Positions 28,816-39,229 are shown, counted from the first letter of the stretch. The stretch is DNA of 49,184 bases from Cylindrotheca closterium (GCA_933822405.4 CAKOGP040002380.1:74013-123196); one strand, 5' to 3'. Made by a program: numbers and translations. Notes: generated by a model from the letters alone, not told the origin.

Positions 28816-30654
28816 ATGTTGAAGTCCACCCCCTTCAGTGGCCAGATGAACGATAATGCAAGCATGCCGGTAGATGATAGTATCGAGACCTTTACTTGCT
28901 CAACAGACACTTCAGTCCTGATTCCAAAGAGGGTGAAGCAATTGACCATCATGAATCCATCCAGTTTTGAGCTTCCGATTGATCTGTGCAAAGAATTACG
29001 GTTTTTGTTAGAAGTCATCTTACCAGACGGCTTGAGGGAAATCGGCAAATCCGCCTTTGAAGGATGCATATTGCTACGCCATGTTGAAATACCTGATACA
29101 GTGGAAATTATCAACGATGAATCCTTTCAGGATTGCAAATCCATATCGGAAATGGATTTGCCAGGCGGTCTGAAGAAATTGGGCAGGTATGCCTTTTGTC
29201 GCTGCGTATCCTTGATAAAAATCAAGGTTCCCTCCGGTGTAGAAGTAGTGGGAGAATGTTGCTTCTATCTCTGTAAAGCACTGGTCGAAGTTTGTCTCGA
29301 AGAGGGTGTCAGAGAGATTGGACGAGCCGCGATCTATCACTGCTCTTCTTTGGAGCATATTCAATTTCCATCGACGGTGGAAAGGATTGGAAAAAGCGCA
29401 TTAAGTGTATGTGCCTCCTTGGTCGATGTAAACTTGCCGCTCGGTCTAAAAGCGCTGGACGATGATTGTGTTCGAGGTTGCGCCTTGTTGGAACGATTCA
29501 CCATGCCTCGAACAATCGTGTCAATTGGGGAATATGGCACCTTTCGTCAGTGTCCTCGCTTGATTCATGTAGACCTATCCGAAGGTTTAAGAGTCATTCC
29601 CAAGTGCGCATTTTGGGAATGTTACGCCTTGTCCACCATCAAGATTCCCGGTTCGGTGGAGGTTATTGAACACAAGGCCTTTAAGGACTGTCGTAGTCTG
29701 GTGGAAGTCGAGTTTATGGAAGGACTCCGAATGATTGGCCAACAAGCCTTTATGAGCTGTCTGTCCTTATCGGCAGTAACTATCCCACCAACGCTCAACA
29801 GGCTGGAATTTGGTGCCTTTGAAAACTGTACCAGTTTGGTTTCCGTCGAGTTTCCATCCAGGATGGGAAACATTGCAATCGCCCTGGATCTCTTCCGAGG
29901 GTGCCAGTCGCTTGTGAATGTTATTGTGTCACTTTCTATAAGAAGATACAATACGCACCTTTCAGCGAACTGGTTCTCTGGCTGCTTTCTCATTCAAGAT
30001 GTCCTGGGGAAGTACAACGAAGTGGATGGACTCAAGCGACGATTTCAGTACTTTCCGATTCACCGATTATGCTACTATGCTTCGAAAACTACTGTGGAGG
30101 ACTTGAATGAAGCCTTCAAGCTTCCGTATGGAGTGGAGGATTGGTTCCAAATGACGCCATTCCATGTTCTGTTGTCTTCGGCCAAGCCAAGAATGGATTT
30201 GTTGCAAGTCCTCTTTGATGTTGTCTTGAAAAGGTACTCCGCAACCATTCTAGGAACCAAGGATCGAAAGGGAAAACGAGCGTTGGACTACTTGGTCTCC
30301 AAGTGGAATGAAGAAACCAAACAAATGGCTTCTGCCTACTTGCAAAAGTGGATGATGGAGCGACTATTCCAATGGGGCTCGATCCAGTTGCAAATGAACA
30401 TGCACAGCCGAGTCCGAGCCATTCTGGAAGAGGAAGATCACGAAACACGAAATGGGTTGCTACAAGAACTATACTGCATATTTGGACGATGTGAATTTCA
30501 AGCTGGTGTTTCGTACTTGGAGTTGGGGGTTTGGAACAAGGAAGTGACTGGAGCAAGGTTTAAGGGTGTCAAGCGAGCTGCCATGGATCGCGAGATTTGT
30601 CGGATTCAATGTGGATCGAGCTGCATTATACCCAATGTGATTCGATTCTTGTAA
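28816..30654 (+). CDS. BspA-type leucine-rich repeat (LRR_5) protein
   Basis: 612 aa from ATG 28816, the first ATG in this frame; the open frame upstream has only non-ATG codons. Residues ~65-370 hold about 13 LRR_5 repeats of ~23 aa, each like LREIGKSAFEGC-x-x-L-x-x-V-x-IPDTV. The remaining C-terminal ~240 residues are a conserved-looking helical domain (FPIHRLCYYAS, then DWFQMTPFHVLLSSAKPRMDLLQ), a combination I associate with large LRR_5 families in diatoms. The end is rich in Arg/Cys (REICRIQCGSSCIIPNVIRF). No signal peptide or membrane span appears in this model. LRR_5 domains usually bind proteins; no enzyme motif is visible. One exon, with no frameshift. Confidence 0.85.
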   Translation: MLKSTPFSGQMNDNASMPVDDSIETFTCSTDTSVLIPKRVKQLTIMNPSSFELPIDLCKELRFLLEVILPDGLREIGKSAFEGCILLRHVEIPDTVEIINDESFQDCKSISEMDLPGGLKKLGRYAFCRCVSLIKIKVPSGVEVVGECCFYLCKALVEVCLEEGVREIGRAAIYHCSSLEHIQFPSTVERIGKSALSVCASLVDVNLPLGLKALDDDCVRGCALLERFTMPRTIVSIGEYGTFRQCPRLIHVDLSEGLRVIPKCAFWECYALSTIKIPGSVEVIEHKAFKDCRSLVEVEFMEGLRMIGQQAFMSCLSLSAVTIPPTLNRLEFGAFENCTSLVSVEFPSRMGNIAIALDLFRGCQSLVNVIVSLSIRRYNTHLSANWFSGCFLIQDVLGKYNEVDGLKRRFQYFPIHRLCYYASKTTVEDLNEAFKLPYGVEDWFQMTPFHVLLSSAKPRMDLLQVLFDVVLKRYSATILGTKDRKGKRALDYLVSKWNEETKQMASAYLQKWMMERLFQWGSIQLQMNMHSRVRAILEEEDHETRNGLLQELYCIFGRCEFQAGVSYLELGVWNKEVTGARFKGVKRAAMDREICRIQCGSSCIIPNVIRFL

Positions 30655-31098
30655 AACGATAGTGGTGGAATACTGTATTATGGTAATAAAATATAGAAGA
30701 ATAGAAGAATAAAGGATTGCACAAAGGTACTATATGAATTATCGAAGCCTGTAGTAGTTCCATGAAGTTCTACTTTTGAGGTGCCGCAGAAGGTCGAGTG
30801 TCGCTGGAAGTTGGAATCGATAGTAGGTGCGCTGCCTCCTTCATTTCGAAATTCTCTGAGGTAACTCGCATTGAAGATACCTACCGGTATAGCAGTTGTT
30901 GAACTCAAACTGTCACAACTCAAACCATCAAATGTGAGCGATTTGGAGAGATTCAGTCCACGTGCTATCCCTATGTAATCAAAAACTGTCCCTAAACAGA
31001 TATCTGACACGCGCGCGCGTGGAGGGTCATACGGACGGGAGAGCTCAATCTGTTTGTTGGATTTTGCAATATCAACCAATCATTGGAAACATACCGCC
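30655..31098. other. Intergenic between LRR_5 and PWWP-like genes
   Basis: Includes an ATAAA-rich 3' end (GGTAATAAAATATAGAAGAATAG). A minus-strand open frame of ~133 codons fills most of it but has no ATG and no recognisable family; not called. A CG-rich palindromic word ACGCGCGCGCGT lies at ~31009-31020. Confidence 0.45.
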
Positions 31099-33402
31099 AT
31101 GATCATCCATCCGATAGAGGATACCATCCATTCTTCTCCGTACTCAAACCAACAAGAACAATGTCCTGAGGTCCAATTGCTCCAGCGTTTAGTTTGGGTT
31201 CAGTACCAGTCATATTGGTGGCCTGCACTACTGTTTCAAGACTATTCCGAGCTTCAAGACTTTGTCGCAGATGAAATGGACCCGATAATGAAGGCGCAGA
31301 TGGCAGTGGCAATCATGCGACAATTGAAACAAAGAATGAATACAAAAGTTGCCAGGCTACTTGGCAAGTCAACAATCGAAGTTGTGGAAATCACAACCAA
31401 ATATCATGAATTTTACATCAAGCTCCCTGAATTCCTTCCAAAAGCAATCGACAGGCCACGATATGGCAGAGAAACTCAGCTCTTCTTGGATATGCACAGA
31501 GCCTTGGATCAAGTAGAAGTTATCATCAGTGAGATCACGGAAAAACCATTCTCCTTACTTCCTGGGATGGGGTCTATAACTTGGCTACAAAAAGCGCAAG
31601 CACAAGTTGCCAAACGTGAATTCAGAATGGATAAGGGAGCCTGTACATACTATCCTGAACTACGGGATAAAACAAAAGGCGACACTTCAATCAGTCCAGT
31701 AGCACAGGAACGCCCAATGGCTGACCTCATACAATCACAACAGAGCCCGATTCCTTCACATATCCAACAACAATTCCATCGTGGTGGTCGTGACGCGTCA
31801 AATCAAGACCAGATGCTTCAACAATACCAAGCTCTTTCGAAACTAGCACACGATCATTCCGATGACCAATCGGTAGAATCCATGTTTTCAACAGGCGTTG
31901 TTCCTCCCGAGCGCACTTCTTCGGGAAAAGCAGTTAGGGCAATCAAACACATTGACAGCGCTTCCACGAAACTGAAAAGCAATCGAACGAAACATTCGGC
32001 TGACAAACGAATAGGACGAAAGTCAATGCCCAGCATACAAGAGCAGCGAGTGGAAGGGAGAGACGAAATGGCTTCGCGCACTCATAGAATAACGTCTGAT
32101 TCACGAAGGGAGACGACCGCACCTGAAACGACGAGCCTACGGAAAATTGGTGGACGAGTCAGAGCACCACTAGCCCGTCAGACAAAAGCTGGAATTCGAC
32201 GTCCACCAATGACATTAGCAAAGGAAATGAACCGTGTTGCCGTTCCAACTAAGTCCCATGACGGGCACATTCGACGGGTCCAAGAATACCTACTTCATCA
32301 ACAAATGTCGGTTACTAGTGACCATGCTGACGAAGCTGAGGCATGCATCGATGCTACTGACGGTCATCATCATCATCAACAACAAATATTGCCAATTGCA
32401 ACGCCCGTGAGTCAGGATGATTCGAGTTCTGAGGCATCGAGGAACAATAGTATCCGTTCTAGGAACAATATCCGTCAAAATGATCATGCTGGCAATGTGA
32501 TTCAGATGTCAGATCAGTCTGACATGCAAGATGACCCCCCTCGACCAAAACGTGGTGCTACCAACAAAATACTACGGCATGGTCCACCCAGGCCAAGTCC
32601 AAGTGAGGAAAGGGAAGAACCTACTGGAGATTCCTTTAGCAATGGAACAGATGCTACATCCATAGTGGACCATCGAACAGCAACGACATCCCAATGTTCT
32701 CATAGGAGGAGGCGCCAGACGGGGGATCTGGAATCTGCAGCCATATCCTCCAGCAACTTTGACGACTATCTCTCACAGACAGAAAAAACGCTCGAGCTCT
32801 TAATCAAGAGAGAGAGAAGTAGCTTACAAAAGCAGCTGCAACGTGGATCCCAGCGAAGATCTGCGGAACGACACTACAACAATGGTGGGCGTGATCACCA
32901 AAGGTCAAGGAGCGGTTGTCGAAGATCAACAGAGCAACGACTACTAGACCCCAGTGGGTTCTTTGATGGTTGTTTTCTTGCTGATGAAGACCAATATGAA
33001 CCATCTGTGGCTACGTCCTATGCTGACGATACGACAGCATCGATTGAGATTCTTCCAGGTCTGGAAGGTGACGATATCATTCCTGGTCTGTCGGCTAGAA
33101 TCAACAGGATGATGGCCGATAGGGGGTTTATTTTCAGTCAAGAGCGACCAAGAGCCGCCAAGGCCCATCATAGTCGCAAAAACAAGACTGTTCCAATTGA
33201 AATCTTACCAGGATTGGAAGGAGATGACATTGTGCCAGGCCTGAATTCGGAGATCAACAAGTTGATTGCAAAGAAGGGTTTCTTTTCCCGCCAAGACGTT
33301 CTGAACCTGATTGAAGAACTAGAAGAGCCAGATGATGAGAGCATTTCTATCAATTGCTTCGATGAGTTTACTCGGCAAAGAGTACGGGATAAAAAGCGCT
33401 AA
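31099..33402 (+). CDS. PWWP-like domain protein with duplicated C-terminal motif
   Basis: 767 aa from ATG 31099 (ACCGCCATGA); upstream the frame is open but has no ATG. Residues ~28-130 resemble a PWWP/Tudor-type reader: RLVWVQYQSYWWPALLF at ~29-45, then helical material. Residues ~190-640 are a disordered region rich in Gln, Ser, Arg and His, with basic stretches (KRIGRKS, RRRRQTGDLE) and a helix with Gln at ~585-610. Near the C-terminus a ~32-residue motif occurs twice, at ~649-680 and ~701-732: IEILPGLEGDDI-(I/V)-PGL, then INRMMADRGF or INKLIAKKGF. The acidic tail follows. A PWWP-like fold plus basic disordered regions suggests a chromatin-associated protein; this is inference. The short acidic-hydrophobic duplicated motif looks like a docking peptide. 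Confidence 0.75.
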   Translation: MIIHPIEDTIHSSPYSNQQEQCPEVQLLQRLVWVQYQSYWWPALLFQDYSELQDFVADEMDPIMKAQMAVAIMRQLKQRMNTKVARLLGKSTIEVVEITTKYHEFYIKLPEFLPKAIDRPRYGRETQLFLDMHRALDQVEVIISEITEKPFSLLPGMGSITWLQKAQAQVAKREFRMDKGACTYYPELRDKTKGDTSISPVAQERPMADLIQSQQSPIPSHIQQQFHRGGRDASNQDQMLQQYQALSKLAHDHSDDQSVESMFSTGVVPPERTSSGKAVRAIKHIDSASTKLKSNRTKHSADKRIGRKSMPSIQEQRVEGRDEMASRTHRITSDSRRETTAPETTSLRKIGGRVRAPLARQTKAGIRRPPMTLAKEMNRVAVPTKSHDGHIRRVQEYLLHQQMSVTSDHADEAEACIDATDGHHHHQQQILPIATPVSQDDSSSEASRNNSIRSRNNIRQNDHAGNVIQMSDQSDMQDDPPRPKRGATNKILRHGPPRPSPSEEREEPTGDSFSNGTDATSIVDHRTATTSQCSHRRRRQTGDLESAAISSSNFDDYLSQTEKTLELLIKRERSSLQKQLQRGSQRRSAERHYNNGGRDHQRSRSGCRRSTEQRLLDPSGFFDGCFLADEDQYEPSVATSYADDTTASIEILPGLEGDDIIPGLSARINRMMADRGFIFSQERPRAAKAHHSRKNKTVPIEILPGLEGDDIVPGLNSEINKLIAKKGFFSRQDVLNLIEELEEPDDESISINCFDEFTRQRVRDKKR

Positions 33403-34403
33403 GACACTTTCTGACGAATGAATGAATCGAACAGTTTTCTTCTGCGATTTGTGAGACGCGATGATTGCTACCGTAGCAATGAATAGGATCAGCTAAGTTT
33501 TCTGTCTATAGTTGGCATTCGAATCTTACTTTCTGCCCATGATACACTGCAATCACATTCTATTTTTGCTGACAGTGCTGACTTTCGGATCAATTCTTTC
33601 AAATGGACTGAGATGTACTCGCCGTTTCGTCAGAGCATCGCAGTAATAGGTTGTATATACAGTCCATCATTATCACCATTTATACAAAGGAGTCGAGAAA
33701 CTATAATCATGGAAAGCGATTCGAACGCGGCTTCGCCAATCTCTTCTACCCCCGCGCTTCCATTTCCACGTGCTTAAACCTGTTCTGATGCGTGACGATG
33801 ATGACGGTCGGTTCAATCGTTATTAGGCTGAAGGTGCAGTAAATAATGGGAATAAGCACCACGGAACAATTCAGCGAGATAATTCAGCGAGAATGATTGA
33901 TTGATTGATTCTTGCAACAACTGGAACCATAATGAGTGCATCTAACAGTCCTTCAAGTGTACAATGCTCTTGTATTGCAGTCATCGTCACACAATAAGAG
34001 ATTGACAGATGATGATTCAATACTGCATACCGTAATACTGAAGTCGTCTCATCTCGTCATCGTCTCGCAAATATAAAAATCTGAAATCTATCTCCAAGCC
34101 GATTTCTCGTCGTCTTCTACTCAGCGCGAGCCAGCCAAACGGTGAGATATTCTTGTGACGATGCGCATGATGATTGCACTATATATGTATAAAAACTTAC
34201 GTCAGTAACAATAATGACCCATCACAGTAAGATTCTTTTACACAAGCATCTGTGATCGATATCCATTCCACTTGCTTGACGATCTAATCTTTGGAACTTC
34301 CTAGTCCTCACTCACCCACCCACTCACCCACTCACTAAAGGATCCATTCTCATTTATTCCAATCAATCAATCCACAGACATTACCACGATCACGATCATT
34401 AAC
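33403..34403. other. Intergenic, about 1 kb
   Basis: No open frame with coding character. Short direct repeats: ATTCAGCGAGATAATTCAGCGAGAA near 33869 (a 12-base unit) and GATTGATTGATTGATTC just downstream, plus CACTCACCCA units near 34312-34335 before the next start. Likely 3' and 5' flanks. Confidence 0.5.
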
Positions 34404-35520
34404 ATGATGGAAGACTTGCAAGACTTATTACCCTTCACCACTCTCCAATGGGAGGAGGGCCGTCGCCAACTCCAACAGATTCCAGATTACACCTCACCTC
34501 CCACAGAGTTGGCATTGGAAGCAACTCCAGAAGCCTACCGCAGTGATGAACTCATGGACCAAATTCGAGACCTGGCAGCAGCTGGCTGGCAACTGCACGG
34601 CGGCGGCAGCTGGTGACAACACGATGCCTGGCCAAGGAAGATGCCAGATTTCGTTTCCCGCTACCATGCATGAGAGCAAGATTGGTGTCGTTTTGTATGG
34701 TGGTGGTCTAGTGGATCCCCGAGGATATTCGGTCCTAGCCGAGCGTTTGGCGAGTCGGTATGGATTCCACACGGTCATTCCAATCTTTGCAGCCGACGTT
34801 GCCTTTGCTTTTGGGACTTGCGACTCGGGACGTTTGGACATGGCCAAGGCGGAGTTCCCACTAGTCGAGAAGTGGGTACTGGCAGGACATTCCTTTGGAG
34901 GAGTGTCAGCTGTGGTCGATTCTTGGAGCCGCTTCAACCGTGGTGATGAAGCCTTGGGTGGAGTCGCGCTAATGGCAGCTGACATTCAGCAAAATTTAGG
35001 CTGTGGCGAAATTGACTTTTCCAACAGTACCCTTCCCATGACCTCTATCAGTGGTGCTTTGGATGGAGTGTTGAACATGACTCGATACGCCGCCAATCAA
35101 CAGTTTCTGTCGCCAGCGACACAAAGTCTGGATATCTTTGGTGGAAACCATGGAAACTTTGGTTCCTACGATGGCTCGGAACGAGTAGCCGTCTTGGGAC
35201 CAGGACAAAACGATGGGACTTCCTTGATTGCCCCAGAGATTCAATGGGACTTGTCAGTGGCTGCCATTGCCCATGTAGCCTCGAGAATGGGTGTGGAAAT
35301 GCCAATCAAGCTATCCATGGAAGAGGACGATACGATGATGAACAACGATACAAGTGGCAATAGCACCACCGAGTGTGATTGTCCCAGTCTTGGTAGCAAT
35401 GGTACCAATTCCAGTGATACAAGCACTGCCTTTGGACTCAGCCCAGCAGGTGGAGCTACCATGAGCAATCCAATCTTTCTGACTGTTTTGTTGCTAGCTT
35501 GGCTGTTCAAGCAAAACTAA
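34404..35520 (+). CDS. Alpha/beta hydrolase (fold-5 type), start region unresolved
   Basis: The hydrolase frame is certain from ~34640 to the stop at 35520. Motifs in order: VVLYGGGLVDPRGY (oxyanion-side strand), VLAGHSFGG (nucleophile elbow, Ser in GHSFG), SGALDG (acid candidate) and IFGGNHGNFGSYDG (catalytic His), matching the abhydrolase-5 family pattern. A Ser/Thr/Asn-rich linker with Cys pair ECDC follows, then a hydrophobic end (IFLTVLLLAWLFKQN) suiting a GPI signal or membrane tail. The first ATG of this frame is 34546. Another ATG, at 34404, opens a frame that looks coding (LQWEEGRRQLQQIPDYTSPP) but stops at 34616 after overlapping. Either a short intron, a one-base error/frameshift near 34545-34615, or a chance overlap explains this. 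A GPI-like tail without an N-terminal signal peptide also argues that the 5' end is incomplete. Confidence 0.7.
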
Positions 35521-35797
35521 ATTGGTTTCTACCTTTCTGCACAATACCAAGCTTTTAATTTATATTGAATTGTTACGATGTTGCGTGGAAAGAGGAATGA
35601 CAGTACCTTGGCAAGGCGGGGTCTTGCTACAGTATAGTCTCCAGATTCATTTCTCCACTACTCCCTTATCATATGTATCACCGTTCGTACGTCTGTCATC
35701 ACTCGTCGATAGAATGAATCATATTCAATTTACCCGGTATATATATCAAAAGTAATTCTTGTTGTATCATCTCCAAATCCTTCCTTCTCAATAACCC
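35521..35797. other. Short spacer
   Basis: No coding signal. CATTCAATTTACCCGGTATATATATC near 35720-35745 may be promoter sequence for the next gene. Confidence 0.35.
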
Positions 35798-36892
35798 ATG
35801 GTGTTGGGAGGAAAGAAAGATGAATCAGCATCACCACCATACTTTGTGAAATGGGTAGCAATTACATTATGGATTGCCATGGGAATTCAATGGGCATTCT
35901 TACAAATATCATCTGACGGACGAGCATCATCATCATCATCATCATCACTGCCAGAAAATATCAAGATCACAGATTCGGCGCCCATTATTCTCATGGGTCT
36001 TCCACGATCTGGATCACTGGCCATTCATGAATACTTTGAATGTCGAGGCATGACGTCTCGGCATTATTGTTGTGGTGATGGTGATGGTGATGATAATGCT
36101 AATGATAATGATAGTAATAATTCACGGAAGACATCCTTTCCGTGTCCGAATCAAAAGACCTGTGGGGATTGTGTCTTGACGAATCTCAAGGGGAATGCAA
36201 AAGCGTTTGATGGTTGCCATGGTGGTAGTGGTGGTAATGTTGGTGGCGTTGGTGGTGACGCTGATAATGGTGGTAGTAGTATCCAAGTCTGGAGTGCCTT
36301 TGACGTGGAGACGGACCAAGGATGGTTCTTGCCCCAACACTTTGCCTTGGGTTTGCTGCAGGAACAATATCCCAATGCCATTTGGATTTTGAATTTTCGG
36401 TCCAACGCTAGCGACTGGGCCAAATCCATTTATCATTGGCACAGTCTGACCCGGCGGTTCTTGCATTCGTTTGGTCATTTGACGGAAGACCAAGGCATTT
36501 GGGATGATTTGGAACCATCATCGGTCTCAAAGCCGGCCCGGACCGCCCAGGTGACAGCAGAACAGGTGGAAGAAGACTTGGAACGATCCGTAGCTAGAGT
36601 ACTAGATACTACAAAACAACAACAACGAGAATCCAAGCGAGACGAAATCTTGGCTATCTTGGAAGAAATCTATCAGAAGCATACGGAAAGGATTGTCAAT
36701 TGGGGTCGTCAGTTTCCTGCTCACCGATTGATCGAGATCCAAGTGGATGGAGACGACGTTGGCTCCACCATTCAATCGAAATTAGACAAGGCATTTGGTG
36801 TCAATTATCATCAGCAATCATCTCAAACGGAGTGCAAATTCAAATTTGATCCTCCCGACAATGACTGGCAAGACTTTTCGTTGCCCTATTAG
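35798..36892 (+). CDS. Sulfotransferase-like type II membrane protein
   Basis: 364 aa, ATG 35798. A signal anchor at ~20-38 (VAITLWIAMGIQWAFLQI) is followed by a Ser run. IILMGLPRSGSLAIHEYF at ~62-79 matches the 5'-phosphosulfate-binding P-loop of sulfotransferases (with Ser after RSG), and WILNFRSNASDWAKSIYHW (~196-214) matches the 3'-phosphate-binding strand and helix (R-N-x-x-S/D-W-x-x-S). Cys residues in HYCC, CPNQKTCGDC may form lumenal disulfides. Asp/Asn/Gly runs (GDGDGDDNANDND) interrupt the domain, unusual within an enzyme core and probably surface loops. C-terminal helix E-x-EDLERSVARVLDTTKQQQ. Expected reaction: PAPS-dependent sulfation in the Golgi; acceptor unknown. Confidence 0.72.
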   Translation: MVLGGKKDESASPPYFVKWVAITLWIAMGIQWAFLQISSDGRASSSSSSSLPENIKITDSAPIILMGLPRSGSLAIHEYFECRGMTSRHYCCGDGDGDDNANDNDSNNSRKTSFPCPNQKTCGDCVLTNLKGNAKAFDGCHGGSGGNVGGVGGDADNGGSSIQVWSAFDVETDQGWFLPQHFALGLLQEQYPNAIWILNFRSNASDWAKSIYHWHSLTRRFLHSFGHLTEDQGIWDDLEPSSVSKPARTAQVTAEQVEEDLERSVARVLDTTKQQQRESKRDEILAILEEIYQKHTERIVNWGRQFPAHRLIEIQVDGDDVGSTIQSKLDKAFGVNYHQQSSQTECKFKFDPPDNDWQDFSLPY

Positions 36893-37328
36893 CATTATAT
36901 TGCGGCGCATGGATCATCCTACACTGTGTACTAGACTGCTGCCTACTAGACGAGTTGCAATTGATATATAATGGTAGATAGAACTTTCCAATAGGGCCTA
37001 TACTGTTCAAATTTTCAAAAAGCATATAATACATTAGCGAGGTTCCAAAACCGCAGTGTCGTGAAATAGTTCCACACGAAAGAAGGCAAGAAGGTAGATG
37101 AGCCGGCATGACGTGTTGCATTCGTTCCTTTATACAGTCCTAGTTAGTACACTACATACTGTACACTACAGAATAAGTAATAGACCATGGGGTAGTATCA
37201 TAGGAGAGTGTAGGACTAGTTCCATTCGCAGCTGCTGCTTAGTATTATGATTCCTTTTTGGATTCTAACGCTTTGTTCGCTCTCAATTTTATAATATTCG
37301 TTCGCTTCGTTTCATTCACCTCGCTCGC
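36893..37328. other. Convergent intergenic region
   Basis: Between the 3' ends of the sulfotransferase-like gene and the next minus-strand gene. No coding signal. ACTACATACTGTACACTACAG near 37150 is a simple imperfect repeat. Confidence 0.4.
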
Positions 37329-38654
37329 TCACCGCGAATGTATCGAACTTGCGGAGGAGGATGGTTCGGTATCCCCGTTTTGATTTCCACCATGATGATC
37401 ACCACCGTTATCGCCAATGTCACCATGAAGTTTGAGTGATCGCAATCCACGTTCATGAGCCTCCTTGTGACTTATCCTCGAAACTCGTTGATAACACTTG
37501 GACATGCTAACATCGTCCGCAGGAGTAAAGTGTCCATCTTCCTTGTATTGTCGATCTTGTTCCATCAAGACTGCCAATACGGCTTTGAGTTTTTGTTTTT
37601 GCTTGTAGGTTTCGTTCAGAAAGTGATGTTCGACTCCGAGCAGACACAAACCCGAATCATGGGCCGTGTTGTAATCGTGTTGCGGCAGCGTGGCGGCAGA
37701 GGTGGTGCCACCGTTGGTAGTATTGGCGTTTGCGTGCTGTACGTAATCACCATTGTCGGGATGGTTGTCCATGAGGATGCTGGCGTGATAGGCCACATCC
37801 TGCCGGAAATCGTCCATTTCCTGTTCGGAATAGAACATGGCCTGTCGTTCTCTTGTCCCTTGTGTGTCGGTATAGACCAATACACCTTCGGAAAAGCAGA
37901 CGCTCTTTTTCTTTTTCTTCCGTCTCTTGGATTTCTTGATCTTGGTTTTCCTGCGTCCCGGTGATTTGGGAGACTTTGGTGATTTCGAAGCGGAGGTTCT
38001 TCTACCATCATCACGATCCTCTGGCTCTTTGTAATCATCTGCAGCAAGAATCTGATCCGTATCATCGACATGATCCGTATCATCGATATCATCGTCATCC
38101 TCATCTGATTTACTAGCGGGAGCTGATGACGATGCTTCATCCTTTCGTGCTGGTTCTTTGCATACTCCATCATCATCATTGATATCATCATCCTCCAAAT
38201 CTGCCAAGGGAATATTGAGAATTTCATCCTCATCGTCACTAAGCAGTAAGTTGGGTGGTGCAATCGCCGTTAGCCCTTCCACCTTCTTTAATCGTTCTTC
38301 TTCCGGCGATGGCAAGTCCGTAGTGGACATATCATTTTGTATCTCTTCTTGGATGCGTTCCCGTTCTTCCTTTTCTTCCAGCTTTTCCTTTTCTCGTTCC
38401 GCCTCTTCATCACCCTCCGCCAAATCCATGAGAGGCACAGAAGGTAAGGATTCCGAATCGGAACGTTGTTTGCGACTGGAGGGAGTCTTGAAGAGTTTCT
38501 TCAGCGTTGTGGCCGGACTTGATAAAACTTTCGCTTGAGTTTTTTCCGCGTTTCGCCGTCCCCGTACGGATTTCAAAGTTTTGCTCATCAATTTGCGAGG
38601 AGAGGGCATGCTTTTCATGCTCAACTTGCGCGGGGACGGCGGTACAGCGCTCAT
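37329..38654 (-). CDS. Charged, disordered protein with conserved C-terminal block
   Basis: 441 aa, ATG 38654. A basic SP-repeat N-terminus (SPRKLSMKSMPSPRKLMSKT) is followed by a Glu/Lys helix (~85-110), an acidic region (~140-215) and a basic nuclear-localisation-like cluster (RRKTKIKKSKRRKKKKKS, ~230-248). Directly after it comes an apparently ordered block, VCFSEGVLVYTD, then MFYSEQEMDDFRQDVAYHAS. The C-terminal part (~330-420) is helical with GVEHHFLNETYKQKQKLKAV and ISHKEAHERGLRSL. I do not recognise the family, though VxFxE-x-V-x-V followed by a Tyr-Ser-x-x-E helix is a combination I associate with diatom hypothetical proteins. Likely nuclear. The 5'UTR carries a TTTTG repeat at 38668-38689 (plus strand). 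Confidence 0.72.
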   Translation of the reverse strand: MSAVPPSPRKLSMKSMPSPRKLMSKTLKSVRGRRNAEKTQAKVLSSPATTLKKLFKTPSSRKQRSDSESLPSVPLMDLAEGDEEAEREKEKLEEKEERERIQEEIQNDMSTTDLPSPEEERLKKVEGLTAIAPPNLLLSDDEDEILNIPLADLEDDDINDDDGVCKEPARKDEASSSAPASKSDEDDDDIDDTDHVDDTDQILAADDYKEPEDRDDGRRTSASKSPKSPKSPGRRKTKIKKSKRRKKKKKSVCFSEGVLVYTDTQGTRERQAMFYSEQEMDDFRQDVAYHASILMDNHPDNGDYVQHANANTTNGGTTSAATLPQHDYNTAHDSGLCLLGVEHHFLNETYKQKQKLKAVLAVLMEQDRQYKEDGHFTPADDVSMSKCYQRVSRISHKEAHERGLRSLKLHGDIGDNGGDHHGGNQNGDTEPSSSASSIHSR

Positions 38655-38667
38655 GATGTTGTGTTTC

Positions 38668-38689
38668 GTTTTGTTTTGTTTTGTTTTGT
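38668..38689. repeat. TTTTG microsatellite in 5'UTR
   Basis: Four consecutive TTTTG units just upstream of the minus-strand ATG at 38654, so it is probably transcribed as a CAAAA-rich leader. Confidence 0.8.
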
Positions 38690-38927
38690 GTATTGCCCCT
38701 ATTGGTTAGCTATCAAGGTGCGCGTCCCCTGTGATGTTGTCTGTGACTCCTTCTGAATACACTGACACTTGAATCCCAACGACACTGATACTGCAATGCC
38801 CTGCTGTGTGGCGCTCCGTCGGAAGTGTCTACTTGATCGTAATGGGCGCCCTAACCTTTGAACTGCAGCTCCTCTTTTAATCTCACGGGCAAAAATCTGA
38901 ATGATTGATTCCTCAAGGCCGGGCCGA

Positions 38928-38983
38928 TCCAATTCAATTCAATCCAATCGAATCGAATCCAATCCAATTGAATGCAATCGAAT
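38928..38983. repeat. Degenerate pentanucleotide repeat
   Basis: Variants of CAATT / CAATC / GAATC repeat roughly every five bases for ~55 bp. Confidence 0.75.
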
Positions 38984-39023
38984 CTAAGCAGCTAAGCAGC
39001 AGATCCACACACTCTCTATGGAT

Positions 39024-39056
39024 GATATTGATATGAATATTGATATGAATATGTAT
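39024..39056. repeat. GATATTGATATGAATATT repeat
   Basis: Two to three copies of a 12-base ATTGATATGAAT unit. Confidence 0.7.
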
Positions 39057-39191
39057 ATGGAAGTTGCAATTGCTTGCCTTGATATATACGTAATATTGAT
39101 TGATATTGATTGGCTTGATACGCAGCACCGCAACCGACCGCCAGTGGCTCCTCTCCCAACTGTCCCACACAAAAAGACCCCTCCTGCACAC

Positions 39192-39229
39192 GTTTTTTTT
39201 CCCGGCTGGGCAGCCAGCCCAAAAAAAAC
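39192..39229. repeat. Inverted repeat with T8/A8 arms
   Basis: GTTTTTTTT-CCCGGCTGG and CCAGCCC-AAAAAAAAC pair around a GCAG loop with a two-base bulge, forming a potential hairpin of about 16 bp. Confidence 0.6.

Noticed and set aside
30678..31079. 133-codon minus-strand frame between LRR_5 and PWWP-like genes
   Set aside because: No ATG start, no recognisable family.
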